From Thermotoga sp. (GTDB lineage Bacteria; Bipolaricaulota; Bipolaricaulia; Bipolaricaulales; Bipolaricaulaceae): 39,439 bases of DNA. The translations under genes were made by a program, and so were the position numbers. Shown one piece after another: positions 22,324 to 30,600 of the stretch (positions within the stretch are counted from its first letter, which is position 1; the number at the start of each line of letters is the position of its first letter). The stretch covers positions 1 through 39,439 of the forward strand of contig DYGJ01000003.1 of the NCBI GenBank assembly GCA_020724765.1, written 5' to 3'. Under the pieces are notes generated by a model. The model searched no databases. It saw only the letters and a program-made list of their open reading frames with translations, and was not told the origin of the DNA.

Positions 22324-23762
22324 GTGGTGTCCTCGCCTACCTCGGCCTGGGCGTTCTCGGGCTCATCGGGGCACCGCGAACGTTCTCCCTGCTCGCCCTG
22401 CTGGGAGGGACGGTTTCGTTCGCGTTGTGGACTCCCGGGTTCCCCGAGGTTCTCGTGGGAGGCCTTCCGTGGGGGGTCGCCCTCGCCGGCGACCCGTGGG
22501 CGGTGGGACTGTGGGCTCTGGCCCTTGTCCTCCACGCCACGCTGCTCATCCACGCCCGCGCCCGACGGGACGCGTTCCATCCCCTGACCACGGTGCTCAT
22601 CGGCACGTGCCTCGCGGGTTCCCTGTCCCGGGATCTGTTCAACCTCTACGTTCTGATGGACCTCTCCTCGCTCCTCGCCCTCGTCCTCATCGCCTCTGGC
22701 CGCCGCGTGCGCGCGGTGTGGGCCGGACTCCAGTACCTCGTCTTGACCGAGGTCGGGCTGACCCTGTACCTGTTCGGCCTTGGCCTCGTCTACGCCCGGC
22801 TGGGGACGCTCTCCGTGTCCGCGTTGGCGGGACAAGGGCCGAACCTCTCCGATCCTGCCCTTGCCGCAGGAGTGGGACTGCTCCTTGCGGGGACGGCAGT
22901 GAAGACGGGGGTGTTCCTCCTCGGCTTGTGGCTTCCCCAGGCCCACGGCCAAGCCCCGACCGAAGTGTCGGTGCTCCTGTCGGGGATCGTGGTCAAGATC
23001 GGGGTCGTGGCCCTGGCCAGGCTTTCCGAGGCGTTCCCGGTGGGGACGGTGCTTCTCCTTCTGGGAATCGTGACCGGGTTCGGCGGGCTTCTGTACGCCC
23101 TGTGGGAGAGGGATCTCAAGGTGTTCCTCGGGTTCCACACCGTGTCCCAACTCGGCTACATGCTGATGGGCCTCGGGCTCGGCGCGGGAACTGGAGCCCT
23201 CCTCTATGTGGTCGCCCACGGGCTGTTCAAAGGGCTCCTGTTCCTCGCCGCAGGGGAGGCCGTGGAGCGGGTCGGCAGGCGCGAAATCACGAGCTTGGCC
23301 GGGCAGCTCTCCCTCCCCGTGGCCGTGGGACTGGGCGTGGGAGCGTGCGCGATCGCCGGACTTCCACCCCTGGCCGGGTTCGCCGCAAAGGGGCTTCTCG
23401 CTCAGGGCGCGCCCGCGTGGGCCAAGGCGCTCTTCTACGCGCTCGGCCTCGGTACCGCGGCATCGTTCTCCAAGCTCATCCCCCTGTTTCGGCCGAAGGA
23501 GGGAGGTCTGGTCGGCGGACTCCCGGTCCTCGCCGCAGCCGTGCTGGGCCTCGGACTCGGAGGAACGGTTCTCGTCTCCGGGCTTCTCAACCTACGCGCG
23601 TGGGGCGAGGCGTTCCTGATCGTGGCGGCTGGGTATGGCACGTACCTCGGGCTGCGGCGGATCCATCCCCGCCTCCCCCGGTGGGGCTTCGACTGGGCCG
23701 TGGTGAGCCTGCTCGTGGGAGCGGTGGGGGTCGCGGGCCTGGTCACGCTAGGTTGGTTGTAG
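22308..23762 (+). CDS. mrpD: Antiporter subunit D, first copy (MrpD/MbhH, NuoM-like)
   Basis: GTG at 22308 follows GACGAGGAGCGCGG and lies within the end of mrpC. The 484-residue product is a complex-I NuoL/M/N-type antiporter subunit with about 14 helices. Conserved lysines are visible in AVKTGVFLLGLWLP and GIVVKIGVVALARL, together with the HGQAPTEVSVLLS loop and LPPLAGFAAKGLL. The TM5 acidic residue, normally Glu in FNxYVxFE, is Asp here (DLFNLYVLMDLSSLL). With subunits A/B-like parts it would move Na+ or K+ against H+. A paralogous mrpD follows after 33 bases. Confidence 0.9.
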   Translation: MAAALSGVLAYLGLGVLGLIGAPRTFSLLALLGGTVSFALWTPGFPEVLVGGLPWGVALAGDPWAVGLWALALVLHATLLIHARARRDAFHPLTTVLIGTCLAGSLSRDLFNLYVLMDLSSLLALVLIASGRRVRAVWAGLQYLVLTEVGLTLYLFGLGLVYARLGTLSVSALAGQGPNLSDPALAAGVGLLLAGTAVKTGVFLLGLWLPQAHGQAPTEVSVLLSGIVVKIGVVALARLSEAFPVGTVLLLLGIVTGFGGLLYALWERDLKVFLGFHTVSQLGYMLMGLGLGAGTGALLYVVAHGLFKGLLFLAAGEAVERVGRREITSLAGQLSLPVAVGLGVGACAIAGLPPLAGFAAKGLLAQGAPAWAKALFYALGLGTAASFSKLIPLFRPKEGGLVGGLPVLAAAVLGLGLGGTVLVSGLLNLRAWGEAFLIVAAGYGTYLGLRRIHPRLPRWGFDWAVVSLLVGAVGVAGLVTLGWL

Positions 23763-23795
23763 GGCGATGGGATTCCACACGCAGAAGGGGATCTC

Positions 23796-25259
23796 GTGAC
23801 CGCGGCCCTGGCAGGGGTCCTCCTCTACCTCGCGCTGGGGGTTGCCGGAATCCTCGGCGCGGGGAGGCTGGCCGCGCTCCTCGCGATGATCGGAGCGTGG
23901 GTCTCGTTTCTGTTCTGGGCGCCGGGGTTCTCCGTCGAGGTGCTGGGAGGCTCCCCGTGGGGGATCCCCCTCGCCGGGGACACCCTCGCCGTCGCGTTCT
24001 GGGCGTTGGCCCCCCTCGTGCACGCCGCGGTATGGTGGCACGAGCGGCACCGTTCCACCACTTTTCACGGCCTGGTCACGCTGCTCGTGGGCACGTGCTT
24101 AGCCGCCGTCCTCTCCCGAGACCTGTTCAACCTGTACGTTCTGCTCGATCTCGGCTCCCTCCTCTCCGTGGTTCTCATCTCCTACGACCGGAAGCCGCGG
24201 GCCGCGTGGGCGGCGCTCCGCTACCTCCTCCTCTCCGCGTTGGGGATGCTCGTCTACCTTCTCGGAATCGGGCTCGTGTACGGCGAACTCGGTACCCTAT
24301 CCCTCGTCCGGATCGCAGAGATCGCTCCCAACCTCTCCCACCCCCCCCTCGCGGTGGGTGTGAGCCTCCTCATCATGGGGGCAGTCGTGAAAGCAGGCGT
24401 GTTCCTGTTCGGGTTGTGGCTGCCGCCCGCCCACGGCCACGCCCCGACCGGCGTATCCGTGATCCTGTCCTCGCTGGTGGTGAAGATGGGCGTGGTCGCA
24501 CTGGCCCGCCTCGCCGAGGCGTTTCCCATTGGGCTGATCCTCGCTGTTCTCGGCCTATTCACCGGTCTGGGAGGAATGATCTACGCTCTGTGGGAACCGG
24601 ACCTCAAGGTGTTCCTTGCGTTCTCGACCGTTTCGCAGCTCGGCTACATGTTGATCGGGTTCGGGGTGGGGGGCGCGGCGGCGTTCGGGGCGACGCTGTT
24701 CCTCATCGCCCACGGGCTGTACAAGGGCCTGTTGTTCTTGGCCGCCGGCGCGGCGATCGAGGAACGGGGTGAGCGGACCTTCGACCAACTCGCGGGGAAC
24801 CTCTCGTGGGGAGTGGCCTTAGGGCTGGCGGTGGGGAGTTGGGCGATTGTCGGGCTTCCCCCGCTGGCCGGTTTCGCTGCCAAGGGTGCCCTGTCGGCAG
24901 GCCTTCCCCCTCTTGCCAAAGGGTTGATCGTGGCCCTCTCCGTGGGCACAGCGGCGGCGTTCTCCAAGGTCCTCCCGCTCCTGCGCTCCCGCGGCCCGAA
25001 ACGGGGCGCGGAAGCAGGGGTAGTGGGCCTTATCCTGGCACTGAGCGCGTTCGGCGCGTGGGGGTTCTTCTTCGTACCCACGGTGCGCAACCCGTGGGAG
25101 TGGGCGATCGGCGGGGCTACCCTCGTCGCGGGCTATGGGGTGCACCGCATCGTGCGGAGCGCGAGTCCGGTTCTGCCCCAGCTCAAGCTGGCCAACGGGA
25201 TGGTCGCCGTGCTGTTGGCAGCGGCTGCCTTGGCAGCGGGGTCTCTGTTTCTGGGGTAG
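23796..25259 (+). CDS. mrpD: Antiporter subunit D, second tandem copy (MrpD/MrpA-N-like)
   Basis: The 487-residue product, starting at a GTG, is a clear paralog of the preceding subunit; by eye about half of aligned residues match over the full length. It retains lysines in VVKAGVFLFGLWLPP and LVVKMGVVALARLAEAF and also has Asp in place of the TM5 Glu (DLFNLYVLLDLGSLL). In canonical Mrp complexes the second NuoL/M-type unit is the N-terminus of the large MrpA, which this operon lacks. This copy may fill that place so that the complex has two ion channels. Start codon has only a weak SD (GGGGATCTC), so translation may be lower. Confidence 0.88.
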   Translation: MTAALAGVLLYLALGVAGILGAGRLAALLAMIGAWVSFLFWAPGFSVEVLGGSPWGIPLAGDTLAVAFWALAPLVHAAVWWHERHRSTTFHGLVTLLVGTCLAAVLSRDLFNLYVLLDLGSLLSVVLISYDRKPRAAWAALRYLLLSALGMLVYLLGIGLVYGELGTLSLVRIAEIAPNLSHPPLAVGVSLLIMGAVVKAGVFLFGLWLPPAHGHAPTGVSVILSSLVVKMGVVALARLAEAFPIGLILAVLGLFTGLGGMIYALWEPDLKVFLAFSTVSQLGYMLIGFGVGGAAAFGATLFLIAHGLYKGLLFLAAGAAIEERGERTFDQLAGNLSWGVALGLAVGSWAIVGLPPLAGFAAKGALSAGLPPLAKGLIVALSVGTAAAFSKVLPLLRSRGPKRGAEAGVVGLILALSAFGAWGFFFVPTVRNPWEWAIGGATLVAGYGVHRIVRSASPVLPQLKLANGMVAVLLAAAALAAGSLFLG

Positions 25260-25276
25260 AGCTTCGGCGGGGCTGT

Positions 25277-25305
25277 TTGGGCCATCGCAAGCGAGTCGCT
25301 ACAAT
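25277..25305 (+). promoter_or_regulatory. Promoter for the 51-residue membrane protein
   Basis: TTGGGC (25277-25282), 17-base spacer, TACAAT (25300-25305), then an SD-bearing 18-base gap to the ATG at 25324. Confidence 0.5.
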
Positions 25306-25323
25306 CGACGGCAAGGAGGGAAC

Positions 25324-25479
25324 ATGTCAGAGGGGAAGATACGGGTGAAGGGCGAGTTCGCGGGGATGTTCTGGTTCGCGGGGTGGCTGTTCACGCTGGC
25401 GTTCACGAAGCTCCTGTGGTGGCAGGCGATCCTCGCGCTTGTGATCTGGCCGTACTACCTCGGAGTCCGTCTGCGGTAG
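25324..25479 (+). CDS. 51-residue membrane protein downstream of the mrp operon
   Basis: ATG at 25324 is preceded by GCAAGGAGGGAAC and a promoter-like -10 box. The product starts MSEGKIRVKGEFAGMFWFAG and has two hydrophobic stretches (MFWFAGWLFTLAF, WWQAILALVIWPYYLG) with many Trp residues. Two short helices with WPYYLGVRLR at the end suggest an inner-membrane hairpin protein. Its place 64 bases after mrpD could indicate an accessory role, but it appears to have its own promoter. No family recognised. Confidence 0.7.
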   Translation: MSEGKIRVKGEFAGMFWFAGWLFTLAFTKLLWWQAILALVIWPYYLGVRLR

Positions 25480-25507
25480 AGCTCCGGCGAGTAGAGAAAA
25501 GGAGACC

Positions 25508-25534
25508 CACGGGGACGCTTGCTGGCTCCCCGTG
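25508..25534. terminator. Hairpin between the small membrane protein and tRNA-Arg
   Basis: CACGGGGA and TCCCCGTG form a perfect 8-bp stem around an 11-base loop. It sits between the plus-strand gene ending at 25479 and the minus-strand tRNA ending at 25543, as a bidirectional terminator would. Confidence 0.5.
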
Positions 25535-25542
25535 TCGTGGTC

Positions 25543-25615
25543 TACGCCCGGCAGGATTTGAACCTGCGGCCTTTGGCTCCGGAGGCCAACGCTCTGTCCC
25601 CTGAGCTACGGGCGC
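25543..25615 (-). tRNA. tRNA-Arg (CCG anticodon)
   Basis: The minus strand folds as a 73-base cloverleaf: acceptor GCGCCCG/CGGGCGT, D-arm GCTC...GAGC, anticodon stem TTGGC/GCCAA with loop CTCCGGA (anticodon CCG, reading CGG), and T-arm GCAGG-TTCAAAT-CCTGC. Discriminator A. CCA is not encoded. Confidence 0.93.
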
Positions 25616-25627
25616 GTTAGGACAGCC

Positions 25628-25680
25628 ACAAGTCTAAGGTCCACAAGTCGAAAGTCCAACTCGGTCTTGGACCTGCGACT
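25628..25680. repeat. Tandem plus inverted short repeat between two tRNA genes
   Basis: ACAAGTCTAAGGTCC (25628-25642) is followed at once by ACAAGTCGAAAGTCC (25643-25657; 13 of 15 match). AGTCGAAAGTCCAA (25646-25659) is inverted as TTGGACCTGCGACT (25667-25680; 12 of 14 pair), so the unit can also fold. Confidence 0.5.
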
Positions 25681-25705
25681 TGGGACTCTCGACTGCCTTT
25701 TCCTG

Positions 25706-25797
25706 CGGAGGGAGTGGGATTCGAACCCACGGCTAAGGCTCAACACCCCAGCAACGGCTTAGCAAGCCGTCGTCTTCGGCCACTCGACCATCCCTCC
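25706..25797 (-). tRNA. tRNA-Ser (GCT anticodon)
   Basis: The minus strand folds as a 92-base type II tRNA: acceptor GGAGGGA/TCCCTCC, anticodon stem ACGGC/GCCGT with loop TTGCTAA (anticodon GCT, reading AGC/AGT), a long variable arm typical of serine tRNAs, and T-arm GTGGG-TTCGAAT-CCCAC. Discriminator G; CCA not encoded. Confidence 0.94.
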
Positions 25798-25869
25798 AAC
25801 AAACCTCATTCTACGCCGGGCACGGACGGGGCGCCAAACAACCCTACAGAATCCCGCTCCGGAACCGGC

Positions 25870-25875
25870 TATCAT
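25870..25875 (+). promoter_or_regulatory. -10 box (TATCAT) of the HAD gene, leaderless type
   Basis: TATCAT ends 6 bases before the ATG at 25882, leaving no room for an SD. The -35 region is weak. Confidence 0.45.
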
Positions 25876-25881
25876 CGGACT

Positions 25882-26688
25882 ATGACCCCCAACTGCAACC
25901 ATCCCCTTCATCGCTACCGCGGGTTCCTCCTCGACATCGACGGGGTGCTCGTGCGCGGAGAGACGCCCCTCCCCAACGCCCCCGACGCCCTGGCCCATCT
26001 TCGTGCGATCGGCCCGGTGGTCTTGCTCACGAACAACTCCACCAAGTCGCGGCAGAGAGCGGCGACGCACCTGAGCGAGCGGGGGCTGCCCGTGAGCCCG
26101 GACGAGGTGATCCCCAGCTCGTTCGTCGCTGCCCGCTACCTGCGGACCGAGCATGGCCTGGTGCGATTCTGGTACCTCGGCGAAGGGGGGATCCCCGAAG
26201 AGATGGCGCTCACGGGGCACGTTCTCGTGGAGCCCCTCCACGCGGAGTGGATCGTGGTGGGCATGGATCGAGCGCTGACCTACGCCAAGCTCGCCCAAGC
26301 TCTCCGGGCGCTCCTCGCCGGAGCGCGCCTTCTGGCAACGAACCGCGATGCCACCTACCCCACGAAGACCGGTCTTGTCCCCGGTGGAGGGGCGGTGGTT
26401 GGGGCGTTGGAGGGGATGGGGTTCCCCCCGGAAGTGGTGGTGGGCAAGCCCTCACCTATCGCGTACCACGCAGCGCTGAAGGCTTTGGGGATCGCTCCGG
26501 AGGAAGCGCTGATGATCGGGGATCGGTTGGAGACCGACATCGCGGGTGGGCACAGCGTTGGAATGAACACGGCCCTCGTCCTATCCGGGATCTCCACGGT
26601 CGCGGGCATCGAACAGACGGGGATCCGTCCGACCTGGGTCGCCCCCGATCTTGCAGCGCTCGTGCGCGGAGAGGTCCTCACCCTGTGA
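25882..26688 (+). CDS. HAD-IIA family phosphatase (NagD/PGP-like)
   Basis: The 268-residue product has the HAD motifs in order: motif I FLLDIDGVL with Asp18 and Asp20, motif II LLTNNSTKS, motif III lysine in VVGKPSPIAYH, and motif IV LMIGDRLETDIAGG. The C2-type cap between motifs II and III and the length match the NagD/4-nitrophenylphosphatase/phosphoglycolate-phosphatase branch (subfamily IIA). These are cytoplasmic phosphatases acting on small phosphorylated metabolites; the substrate cannot be assigned. ATG at 25882 is chosen over upstream in-frame codons because those lie in the tRNA-Ser gene. Confidence 0.92.
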   Translation: MTPNCNHPLHRYRGFLLDIDGVLVRGETPLPNAPDALAHLRAIGPVVLLTNNSTKSRQRAATHLSERGLPVSPDEVIPSSFVAARYLRTEHGLVRFWYLGEGGIPEEMALTGHVLVEPLHAEWIVVGMDRALTYAKLAQALRALLAGARLLATNRDATYPTKTGLVPGGGAVVGALEGMGFPPEVVVGKPSPIAYHAALKALGIAPEEALMIGDRLETDIAGGHSVGMNTALVLSGISTVAGIEQTGIRPTWVAPDLAALVRGEVLTL

Positions 26689-26694
26689 GGCGTC

Positions 26695-27597
26695 ATGGCT
26701 AGAAGAGAGCCAGGAGATCCAGCGGTACGCATCACTCTGGTCGGACTCTGTGTCAACCTCGGGCTGACCGCAGTCAAGTTTGGGGTGGGCCTCGCCTCGG
26801 GTTCGATGGCCCTTGTGGCTGACGGCGTGCACTCCCTCTCGGATCTCGTGACAGACCTCGTGGTCCTGGGCGGTCTCCGTCTCTCCCGGCGCCCGGCCGA
26901 CGCCTCCCACGCCTACGGGCACGGGAAGTTCGAGACCTTAGCCACGGCCCTTGTTGCACTGGCGTTGTTCACCGCCGGGGGCTGGATCGCGGGGGAGGGT
27001 GTGCTGGCCCTCATCCGGGGCGCGGTCTCCGTCCCCGGGCCGATCGTGGCCGGGGCAGCCGCCGTGTCCGTGGTCGCCAAGGAATGGCTGTTCCGCGCCA
27101 CGCGGCGGGTGGCGCGGGGACTGCGGTCAAGCGCGCTCGAAGCGAACGCCTGGCACCATCGCTCCGACGCCCTGTCGTCGGTGGCCGTGCTCGTGGGCGG
27201 AGTGGCGGCCACGGCGGGATTCGCCCAGGGCGATCAGGCAGCGGCCATCGCCGTGGCCGTGCTCATCGGGTGGGCGGCGGCGGGCATCCTGCGGCGGGCG
27301 CTCTACGAGTTGACCGAGGGCGCCCTCTCGGAGGCGGAGCAAGACCAGGTGGCGCGAGCGATCGCCGCGGTGGACGGAGTGCGAAGCTGGCACAAGCTGC
27401 GCACCCGGAGCTCGGGGCAGGGAGCGTTTGTGGACGTGCACATCCAGGTAGATCCTCACCTTTCCGTCGCGAAATCGCACGCCATCGCGTCGCGGGTAGA
27501 GGCTGCAGTGCGCGATGCCCTTGGCGGAGCGGCCTCCGTCGTTGTCCACGTCGAGCCGGCCAGCGACGCCAGACCGAGCGGTGGACCAGATTTCTGA
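26695..27597 (+). CDS. Cation diffusion facilitator (CDF) metal exporter
   Basis: The 300-residue product has six membrane segments followed by a cytoplasmic ferredoxin-like domain (residues about 210-290). Metal-site motifs are present: LVADGVHSLSDLVTDLV with Asp43, His46, Asp50 in TM2 and HHRSDALSS with His154 and Asp158 in TM5. DxxxD/HxxxD site residues point to a Zn/Fe/Co/Mn-type CDF, with metal identity unresolved. A His-rich loop is absent. It begins 6 bases after the HAD gene, so the two are probably co-transcribed. Confidence 0.93.
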   Translation: MARREPGDPAVRITLVGLCVNLGLTAVKFGVGLASGSMALVADGVHSLSDLVTDLVVLGGLRLSRRPADASHAYGHGKFETLATALVALALFTAGGWIAGEGVLALIRGAVSVPGPIVAGAAAVSVVAKEWLFRATRRVARGLRSSALEANAWHHRSDALSSVAVLVGGVAATAGFAQGDQAAAIAVAVLIGWAAAGILRRALYELTEGALSEAEQDQVARAIAAVDGVRSWHKLRTRSSGQGAFVDVHIQVDPHLSVAKSHAIASRVEAAVRDALGGAASVVVHVEPASDARPSGGPDF

Positions 27598-27635
27598 GAC
27601 CTCTCGCCCTCGGGCAAAGCGATAGGCGGGGAAAC

Positions 27636-30600
27636 CTAGAGCTGCGATTGTCGTCCTTCACCCTCATCGAACGCGAACCCTTTGCGGAATAGGCTCGCAC
27701 ACGCGTCTACTACCTGTGGGTCGTAGAGCCGGCCTTTTCCCGCCTCGATCTCGGCGAGGGCGGCCTCGATCCCCAGGGCCGGCCGGTACGGCCGGTGCGA
27801 ACTCATCGCCTCCACAACATCGGCAACAGCCAAGATCCTCGCCTCGAACAGGACGACGTCGCCTTTGAGCCCTCGCGGGTAGCCCGACCCGTCCAGTCGC
27901 TCGTGGTGCTGGTAGACGATCTCCGCCACCGGCCATGGGAACTCGATCCCCCGCAGCACGTTGAACCCGGCCTCGGGATGCGCCCGCACCAGGTACATCT
28001 CCAGCTCGCTCAACTGTCCGGGTTTGCTGAGGATCTCGGCGGGCACAACGACCTTTCCCACGTCGTGCACGAGGGCGGCGATGCGGAGGCCGTCCTGTTC
28101 CTCCGACGGAAGGCCTAGCTCGCTGCCCAGGGCGGCGACGAGGTCGGCCACGCGCCGCTGGTGCCCCGAGGTGTACGGATCGCGGAGCTCGATCGTCGAG
28201 GCGAGGGCGTTCACGATGTCGTCGAACATCCTTCTCACCTTCGCGTAGCTCTCACGGAGCTCCTTTTCCGCCTCCTTCCGCGCAGAGATGTCGCTCAGCA
28301 CCCCGCGAACCCCCCCCGGCCGCCCGTTCGCATAGAACGCCTTGCTCAAGCTGCGAACCCACAGGACCTGCCCTACCTTGCCGATGACGCGATGCTCAAG
28401 GGGTTCCGAATGGCCGGCGAGGGTCCTCTGGAAGGCTTCGGCAACCATCGGTCGATCATCTGCGTGTACGAACTGGGCGAACGAGCGTCCCGCGATTTCC
28501 TCAGGAGCGTACCCCCCCAGTGCTTGGACTGCCGGGCTGATGTACGTTACGATTCCGTCCCCGTCTGCAGCGAAGATAATGTCGGTGACGTCTTCCACCA
28601 ACTCACGGTACTGCTCCTCGCTTGCCCGGAGATGTTCGAGGAGCCGCGCGTTCTCGATGGCCGCCGCGGCATCGGCAGCGAGCATCTCCAGGAGCATCTG
28701 GTCCTCCTCGGTGTAGGCGCCGGGTCGGTAGCTCTGCGCGGAGAGCATGCCGAGGGAGCGGTCCCCCGCCCGCAAGGGTACGGCCAGGACCGAGCGGACC
28801 GGGGCCTCACTTCCGAAGTGGATCCCCGGAACCTGCTCCGCCCGAGTGTCCAGCACAACCACTGCTCGCCCCGTGTTGACGACGTGCCAGGTGAGCCCCT
28901 GCCCGCAGGGAATCGTGGCCGAAGGCCACTGTCCGCCCTTGTCCCACAGGTACACCGCCTCTGCCTCCGCTTCACCCGTGCGGAGGGCGATGACGAGCGC
29001 CTCGGCGGGCATGAGCTCCGCTACGGCTCGGTGAATGGTGGCGTAGACCTGTTCAGGGTCCAACGAAGCCCGGACCACCTCCTGACTCGCCCGGTGAAGG
29101 ACGGTGAGGCGCTGCACGAGCCGGGCACGTTCCTCCTCAGTCCGCCTTAGATCCGTGATGTCCTCACCGATCGAGAGGACCATCTTGAACCGACCATCCT
29201 CCGTCAGGACCGTGTTGCGCCAGCGGACCAACCGCTGCTCGCCGGCCTTCGTCCGAATCGCGTTCTCATAGTGATGCTCGCTGAGCCCCCGGTCCACGAT
29301 CTGACTCCACACCCCACGCACTGCCGATTGCAGTTCCGGGGGGATAAACATGTCGATCCACTCTTTGCCCAAAACCTCTTCGGCGGCGTAGCCGGTCAAT
29401 TTCTCGGCGTATCGGTTGAAGATCAAGATCCGGGAGTTCTCGCCCAGCCCGATGATGATGTTCGGCGCCCCACGGATGATGGCCTCCGACCAGTTCTTCT
29501 CCGCAAGGAGATCCAGCTCCGCTTGTCTGCGGTGGGTGATGTCGGTTCCCAAGCCCCATACGACCGGCTTCCCCTTCCACATGCCGGGAGTGATCGTTAG
29601 ATCCAGTGTTTTGACCTTTCCGTCTACCCAGTACTCGGTCTCGATCCGCCCTCCGCGCTCCCAGAGATCCCGGTGGAGCCGCATCACATCCGTGGCATCC
29701 ACGCCAGGGGGAATCGTGTCAACCACGTTTCTCCCCACGATCTCCTCTCGTGTGCGTTCGAGGAACGCACAAGCCGCGTCGTTGGCTTGGATGTAGGTGC
29801 CCTCTCGGTCGATCACCAGGATCGGGTTGCCCGTCTGCTCGAACAGCGTCCGGTAACGCTCCTCGCTCTCCTGCAAAGTTGCCTGCGCCTGGACCCGCTC
29901 CGTGATGTCGGTGATGAACCCCTCGAGGGTGATCTCCCCGCCTTCGCTGGCAACGGCGGCCCCCCTTTCCCAGACCCACTTCTCCTCGCCCGTTGCGGTA
30001 CGCACGCGGTAGGTCATGGTGAATGGCTTCCCCCGGGCAACCGCTCCCCGTATCTGGTCCCGTCCCTGGTGGCGATCGTCGGGATGGATGAGGTCACCGT
30101 AGGCCACGTCGCGGTTCCAGACCAGGGCCTGAGGGTCGTAGCCCAGCAGATCCTGACATCCCTCGCTCACGAACTCCATCGTCCAGTCCCGATCGTTTCG
30201 GCAGCGGTACGCCATCCCCGGCAGGTTGGCCATGAGCTGCGCCAATCGCCGCTCGCTCTCGCGCCGTTCCTCCTCCAACTGGATGGTAGAGAGGGCATAC
30301 CCAAGATCGCCGGCGATCTCCCGAAACAGATCCAGCTCCTCAGGATCGCCCGTGAACGTGGACGGCACCCCGACCACGAGGACACCGTGGACGCGACCGG
30401 CGTGAGCGAGGCGTGTCGCCAGACCGGCAGCCGGGCCGTAGTGGGCAGACATCGGGCAAGAGAAACACGTCCCCGCCGCCTGCTCAACGATGGCCACACC
30501 GTCACCCGAAAGGGCCTGCTCCACACACAGCGGAGGGCCGCTTTTCCTCCACATCGCGATCAACGCTGCCATCTCGTCTGGCGTCCCGGTTCCCGCCCAG

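Noticed and set aside
22427-24772. 781-codon plus-strand frame crossing both mrpD genes
   Set aside because: Arg/Pro/Gly-rich out-of-frame translation; the MrpD frames carry the conserved residues.
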